Positions 7,572 through 10,488 of a stretch of 10,488 nt of DNA are shown in pieces. The translations under genes were made by a program, and so were the position numbers. Positions within the stretch are counted from its first letter, which is position 1. The number at the start of each line of letters is the position of its first letter. The stretch spans positions 1 through 10,488 of the forward strand of contig JAFAGX010000384.1 in NCBI GenBank assembly GCA_019237515.1, in the 5' to 3' direction. The notes under the pieces were generated by a model. The model did not search any database and was not told where the DNA came from. It saw only the letters and a list, made by a program, of their open reading frames with translations. The DNA comes from Acidobacteriaceae bacterium (GTDB lineage Bacteria; Acidobacteriota; Terriglobia; Terriglobales; SbA1).

Positions 7572-7694
7572 AAGAAGATAGGAGTGAGCGTGCTTCCGCT
7601 CCATATGTTTTACAGAAGACCAAATCGAGCTGGCACTCGCGCTTATATATCCGGCCTTATCACATCCTGCCTTAATCCCATTGCGTACTACTCT

Positions 7695-7703
7695 GGAGGA
7701 GGT
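7695..7703 (+). promoter_or_regulatory. Strong ribosome-binding site deciding the pilin start
   Basis: GGAGGAGGT ends five bases before the ATG at 7709 and is the best Shine-Dalgarno match in the window. It favours this ATG over the in-frame ATG at 7715 and implies high expression, as expected for a structural subunit. Confidence 0.75.
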
Positions 7704-7708
7704 GATGT

Positions 7709-7876
7709 ATGTTGATGCGACTGCGCTCGCTTTGGTCGGAGGACGATGCTCAGGACATAGCTGAATACGCGGTAATGCTTGCAGTGATTCTCGTGATTGT
7801 AGTGGCGACGGTACGACTGATCGGCGGGAACGCGAACAACGTTTTTTCCGCCGTTGCAAGCTCAATCACGCAATGA
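7709..7876 (+). CDS. Flp/Fap-type (type IVb) small pilin-like protein
   Basis: A 55-residue protein opening MLMRLRSLWSEDDAQDIAEY. Expected role: subunit of a Flp-type (Tad) pilus, or a pseudopilin, made in the membrane and cut by a prepilin peptidase. Evidence: a short charged leader, then QDIAEYAVMLAVILVIVVATVRLIGG with the Flp-hallmark Glu-Tyr (19-20) at the start of a single hydrophobic helix, and a short polar tail NANNVFSAVASSITQ much like the usual N-x-F-x-x-V-x-S-S-I/L ending of Flp pilins. Glu19 would be mature position +5, placing the cut between Ala14 and Gln15; the usual residue before the cut is Gly, so this site is non-canonical. No tad assembly genes, prepilin peptidase or other pilins lie in the window, so it must rely on machinery elsewhere. 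Its stop is 34 bases from the stop of the convergent membrane gene, with no obvious terminator between. A very similar hydrophobic small protein of another kind is less likely. Confidence 0.8.
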   Translation: MLMRLRSLWSEDDAQDIAEYAVMLAVILVIVVATVRLIGGNANNVFSAVASSITQ

Positions 7877-7910
7877 CAAACATCTGGCCAAGGCGCTTCC
7901 TGGGGCCCCT

Positions 7911-9608
7911 TCAGTTGTGTACCGGCGATGCAACAGTGCCGAGGGTCAGAGGAGCTTTGTCTGGCGCCAGCAGCCAGATGTGGCGGTTTCGATAATAGTT
8001 CAGCAGTTCGCGGTTATCCGAGTCGCCCATGTCGCGCGCCCAGACTACTTTCGACTCATCAATGTCCGCGGCGTTGTAGACCCATTCCTGATCCGGATTA
8101 TGGGCTGAGGAATAACGAACCAGCACCAAATGTAGCCCTGGAGAATGCTCAAGGCTGCGCTCGATTTGCGCCCGAGCCTGGTTGCCCTTCGGCCAGGCCT
8201 GCTCGATTTGCACATGTACCAGAAGAGCAGCCACGCGCAGAACCACCATCGCAATACAGATTGCTGGAATGGCTTGCACCAGTGAGGCCCCAGTTGCCTT
8301 GCCGCGTCTTCGCCAAAATCGCAAATGACGCATGCATTGCAGCAATAGCAGGTATAGGATGCCTGTCGCTGGAGCAAAATAGTGCGGATAAACCCAAGTC
8401 TCAACCGCAAGCCCCACCACAAACACAGCGCCTGCAATGAGAGGGAAGCGCAATCGACGGTCGCCGATAATCCAGGGGAATGCCAGCAGCGGAATTGTCA
8501 GCACTGGACCTAAGAAGAACATCCACAACAACTGAATTTTCTTTGCCGCGTGGCGGAAGAACCCTGTCACTGTGCGTCCCTGTTCGAAATAGTCAAACTC
8601 ATGCTGGTAAAACGACTGCATGACTTGGTGATGGTACAGCGGGGGTGGCTGCGGCTTCTGCCAAAAGAAGTATTTTGCTTGGGAGTAAGTAAGCCGATTG
8701 AGCCGCTGCGGCATGAGGAGCGCACTTCCGGTCGTGCGGTGGTCGTAATATCCCATGACCGCGGCGCCGATAGCCAAAATAACCAACATTGGAATGAGCA
8801 CCCGCCCAAGAACCAGCGAGAACTGTGGCCGCTCCGGTTTCGTTAACCAGGCCAACAAAGATGCAGCGACTGGCAGACTGAAGATCAAGCCCTCGTAGGG
8901 GCGAGTATTGGCCAATATAACCAAACCTGATGCCATCAGGAGCGCATCTTGCATACGTGAGTAGCGCTTTATTCGCGGCAGCGCTCCAAAAACCAGCGCT
9001 CCTCCCAAGGCAGCGAATGCCCCGCCCCAATAAGTGTTCATCCAGTAGCTGAAAATCCCGAGGCGAAGAACAGCAAGCAAGCCCCCTAGCAAAGCCCACG
9101 CCGGAGGCAGCCAAGCTTGCAGCATCCAGCACAGTGCGGAGCACATCGCGGCGGTGACGAGGAGTTGACCGATCCAAGGATGTCCAAGCAGTTCCCCAAT
9201 CGCCAAGGCTGCACCCTGACCCGGTGGATACATGGACATGTACGTGGGATGTTGAATGACATGAAACGTCTCGAAATGCTCCCACATGGGGTGAGGGGGA
9301 TTTGTCCAGCGTCCGTGGGCAAAGGTGTCTGCCGCCAGGAGATAGCTGAATTCATCATGCGTTGAGGGCGTCGGAATTCCCAGCACAGAAACCAGAAGGA
9401 CTCGAACTGCGATCACCAGTATTCCTACAAGAGCAACAGAGACAGTCTTTCTGCGCGCCAGGCTTTTGAATCGTCCCTGGAACTGGAGGATGTTCGGCGC
9501 TACCGAGGCACGCCGCTGAAACAAGATGAAGCCAACTGTAGCCAGAACAACGACTGCCTCAATGATTTGAATCGACCATCTCGCTGCCCAGAGCGGGATC
9601 AACGGCAT
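7911..9608 (-). CDS. Polytopic membrane protein, GT-C-type glycosyltransferase candidate (ArnT/PMT-like)
   Basis: Probably moves a sugar from a polyprenyl-phosphate donor to a target on the outer side of the inner membrane. The 565 residues hold many hydrophobic segments, the first at about 14-30 and 57-78. The first large external loop starts with STHDEFSYLLAADTFAHG (82-99); an acidic pair there (Asp85-Glu86) after an early membrane segment is the GT-C hallmark. NPPHPMWEHFETFHVI (103-118) and YPPGQGAALAIG (127-138) follow. The final ~100 residues, from about 465, are soluble and include LVLVRYSSAHN and YYRNRHIWLL, probably a periplasmic cap. The start ATG has only a weak AAGAA-type ribosome-binding site; a stop shortly upstream prevents extension, and a slightly later start is possible. 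It runs against the pilin gene and is divergent from the gene at 9729. Donor and acceptor are unknown; I cannot name a specific family. Confidence 0.75.
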   Translation of the reverse strand: MPLIPLWAARWSIQIIEAVVVLATVGFILFQRRASVAPNILQFQGRFKSLARRKTVSVALVGILVIAVRVLLVSVLGIPTPSTHDEFSYLLAADTFAHGRWTNPPHPMWEHFETFHVIQHPTYMSMYPPGQGAALAIGELLGHPWIGQLLVTAAMCSALCWMLQAWLPPAWALLGGLLAVLRLGIFSYWMNTYWGGAFAALGGALVFGALPRIKRYSRMQDALLMASGLVILANTRPYEGLIFSLPVAASLLAWLTKPERPQFSLVLGRVLIPMLVILAIGAAVMGYYDHRTTGSALLMPQRLNRLTYSQAKYFFWQKPQPPPLYHHQVMQSFYQHEFDYFEQGRTVTGFFRHAAKKIQLLWMFFLGPVLTIPLLAFPWIIGDRRLRFPLIAGAVFVVGLAVETWVYPHYFAPATGILYLLLLQCMRHLRFWRRRGKATGASLVQAIPAICIAMVVLRVAALLVHVQIEQAWPKGNQARAQIERSLEHSPGLHLVLVRYSSAHNPDQEWVYNAADIDESKVVWARDMGDSDNRELLNYYRNRHIWLLAPDKAPLTLGTVASPVHN

Positions 9609-9663
9609 GAACTGATTCTTGATTGTGGTGAGAGGGATGTCAATTTCCTAAAAGATATCGAGC

Positions 9664-9706
9664 GCCGCTTGCGGCACGCCGGATTGTTGCCGCCAAATTG
9701 CGGCAA
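9664..9706. promoter_or_regulatory. Mutually exclusive hairpins between two divergent glycosyltransferase genes
   Basis: Four complementary arms in 43 bases: GCCGC (9664-9668), GCGGCA (9671-9676), TTGCCGC (9687-9693), GCGGCAA (9700-9706). Arms 1-2 pair with a two-base loop and arms 3-4 pair over six bases with seven perfect pairs; alternatively arm 2 pairs with arm 3. They lie 23-65 bases before the proposed start at 9729. No T-tract follows on the plus strand, so a simple intrinsic terminator is unlikely. An attenuator-like switch, a protein-binding repeat, or part of a longer coding frame (in-frame TTG codons occur at 9684 and 9687) are the options. Confidence 0.4.
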
Positions 9707-9728
9707 GCTGGTTTATTCTCTTCCACAC

Positions 9729-10488
9729 GTGAAACGAAGCGCGCACGAACCGTTCGGAGACGGTGAGACTCGGGATAAGTCCACAATTTGGCTTGTTGTC
9801 GTGATTGCCCTAGCAACCGCTCTGAGGCTTTTCCGGTTACAAACTAAGAGCTTTTGGCTCGATGAAGCCGAAAGCGTGATTCTTGCACACTTGAATTGGC
9901 ATGACTTCATCGGTTCCCTCATTCACCGCCAAGCGAATATGGCGCTTTACTACCTTCTCCTTCGTGCCTGGGCTCTTTTCGGAACTGGCGAGTTTGCGGT
10001 GCGTTCTTTTTCAGTACTCACTGGCGTGGCCACGGTCCTCGCGACCTACATACTAGGAAAAAATCTCTTTGGCCCCAGAACTGGAAGATTGGCGGCGCTG
10101 CTGCTCTGCTGCCAAGCTTTTCATATTCGCTATTCGCAGGAAGCGCGCGGGTACAGCCTGCTCGTATTGTTAGCGGTTCTGTCCACCCTGTTTTTCCTGC
10201 GTGCGTTGCGTGGGCCGTCAACCATGGACTGGATCGGCTATGTTGTCATGAGCACATTAATGGTGTATGCACAGGTTTTCGGATATTTAGTACTGCTTTC
10301 GCAATGGATTCCGCTATTTTGGCTGAAGGGCAAGATCGATCGAAACGGTTTTTGGGGAAGCCTGGTAGCGATTCACCTGCTTATCTCTCCATTGGCGTTT
10401 TGTCTGCTTGTTGTTTCGGACCGCTCGCAGCTTGCATGGCTGGCGAAGCCAAGCCTCCCCGTGTTTTACAACTTCTTGCTTGATTTGA
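9729..10488 (+). CDS. GT39/PMT-like membrane glycosyltransferase (C-terminus cut off by window end)
   Basis: Predicted integral-membrane transferase using a lipid-linked sugar donor. 253 codons are visible with the frame open to the window end; full relatives usually have about 450-600. Seen: a short charged N-terminus, first membrane segment about 19-36, then SFWLDEAESV (41-50) with the GT-C acidic pair Asp45-Glu46, QANMALYYLLLRAWALFG (68-85) matching the usual x-x-PLYY-type loop, AVRSFSVLTGVATVLATY (90-107), and RYSQEARGYSLLVLLAVLS (134-152), where SQEAR-x-Y is highly typical of bacterial GT39-like proteins. It differs from the neighbour at 7911-9608 in all loops, so the two are not a recent duplication. 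The start is uncertain: GTG at 9729 lacks a clear ribosome-binding site, and the frame stays open upstream with TTG codons at 9684 and 9687 inside the hairpin region. Substrate unknown. Confidence 0.82.
   Translation, partial: MKRSAHEPFGDGETRDKSTIWLVVVIALATALRLFRLQTKSFWLDEAESVILAHLNWHDFIGSLIHRQANMALYYLLLRAWALFGTGEFAVRSFSVLTGVATVLATYILGKNLFGPRTGRLAALLLCCQAFHIRYSQEARGYSLLVLLAVLSTLFFLRALRGPSTMDWIGYVVMSTLMVYAQVFGYLVLLSQWIPLFWLKGKIDRNGFWGSLVAIHLLISPLAFCLLVVSDRSQLAWLAKPSLPVFYNFLLDL

Noticed and set aside
7586..7601. GAGCG-N6-CGCTC hairpin after the fused membrane gene as a terminator
   Set aside because: The stem is only five pairs and no run of T follows directly.
7631..7646. TGGCAC as the -24 half of a sigma-54 promoter for the pilin
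   Set aside because: The required GC at the -12 position, 12 bases on, is absent (TA is found there).
7590..7715. A 41-codon frame (GTG start with a GGAG five bases before) whose stop overlaps the pilin ATG
   Set aside because: It could be a coupled leader peptide, but the product has no recognisable character and the pilin has its own much stronger ribosome-binding site.
7902..7909. GGGGCCCC palindrome between the convergent stops as a terminator
   Set aside because: It has no loop and no flanking T-tract; probably chance or a restriction-site-like palindrome.
8599..9285. A 228-codon minus-strand frame inside the GT-C candidate
   Set aside because: It overlaps the longer hydrophobic frame with the acidic-pair motif in another phase; its product is a Cys/Arg/Ser-rich shadow without domain features.

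Overview
The window looks like a chromosomal surface-polysaccharide region from a Gram-negative, probably environmental bacterium. Gene content recalls Acidobacteriota: a fused membrane/spermidine-synthase-like protein, a lone Flp-type pilin, large unassigned GT-C membrane proteins, and an UpxY/RfaH-like NusG paralogue ahead of a Wzc-type kinase. This placement is an inference from remembered gene content, not from a database search.

Left part (1-5089, all on the minus strand): a co-directional exopolysaccharide/capsule gene set, read from right to left. A possible 54-residue leader protein (4925-5089) is followed by a NusG-family elongation factor (4269-4853), a BY-kinase polysaccharide co-polymerase (1918-4227), a PLP-dependent sugar aminotransferase (705-1865), and an NAD(P)-dependent sugar oxidoreductase (1-674) that runs off the window. 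Gaps between the four firm genes are only about 30-52 bases and each has a ribosome-binding site, so one transcript is likely. The logic is coherent. The NusG paralogue would help polymerase read through a long operon, the kinase would control chain length and export, and the oxidoreductase/aminotransferase pair would make a 3-amino (later N-acylated) nucleotide sugar as a building block. The export channel, polymerase, flippase and cytoplasmic glycosyltransferases are not here; if present they should lie beyond position 1.

Middle (5090-5363): a gene-poor divergent control region with several short inverted repeats.

Right part (5364-10488): a plus-strand gene for a 735-residue protein with a polytopic membrane half and a spermidine-synthase-like half whose signature residues are changed. 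It is followed by a very small Flp-type pilin gene (7709-7876) with a strong ribosome-binding site. A minus-strand GT-C-type membrane glycosyltransferase candidate (7911-9608) converges on the pilin. A second, different GT-C-type gene (from 9729, cut by the window end) diverges from it across a 120-base gap holding mutually exclusive hairpins.

I saw no tRNA, rRNA, CRISPR array, insertion sequence or phage gene. Three real genes are easy to miss: the two cut by the window edges and the 55-codon pilin. The most interesting points are the pilin with its altered cleavage site, the small leader ORF ahead of the antiterminator, the altered active site of the spermidine-synthase-like protein, and the hairpin set at 9664-9706. 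No clearly new multi-gene system is evident.
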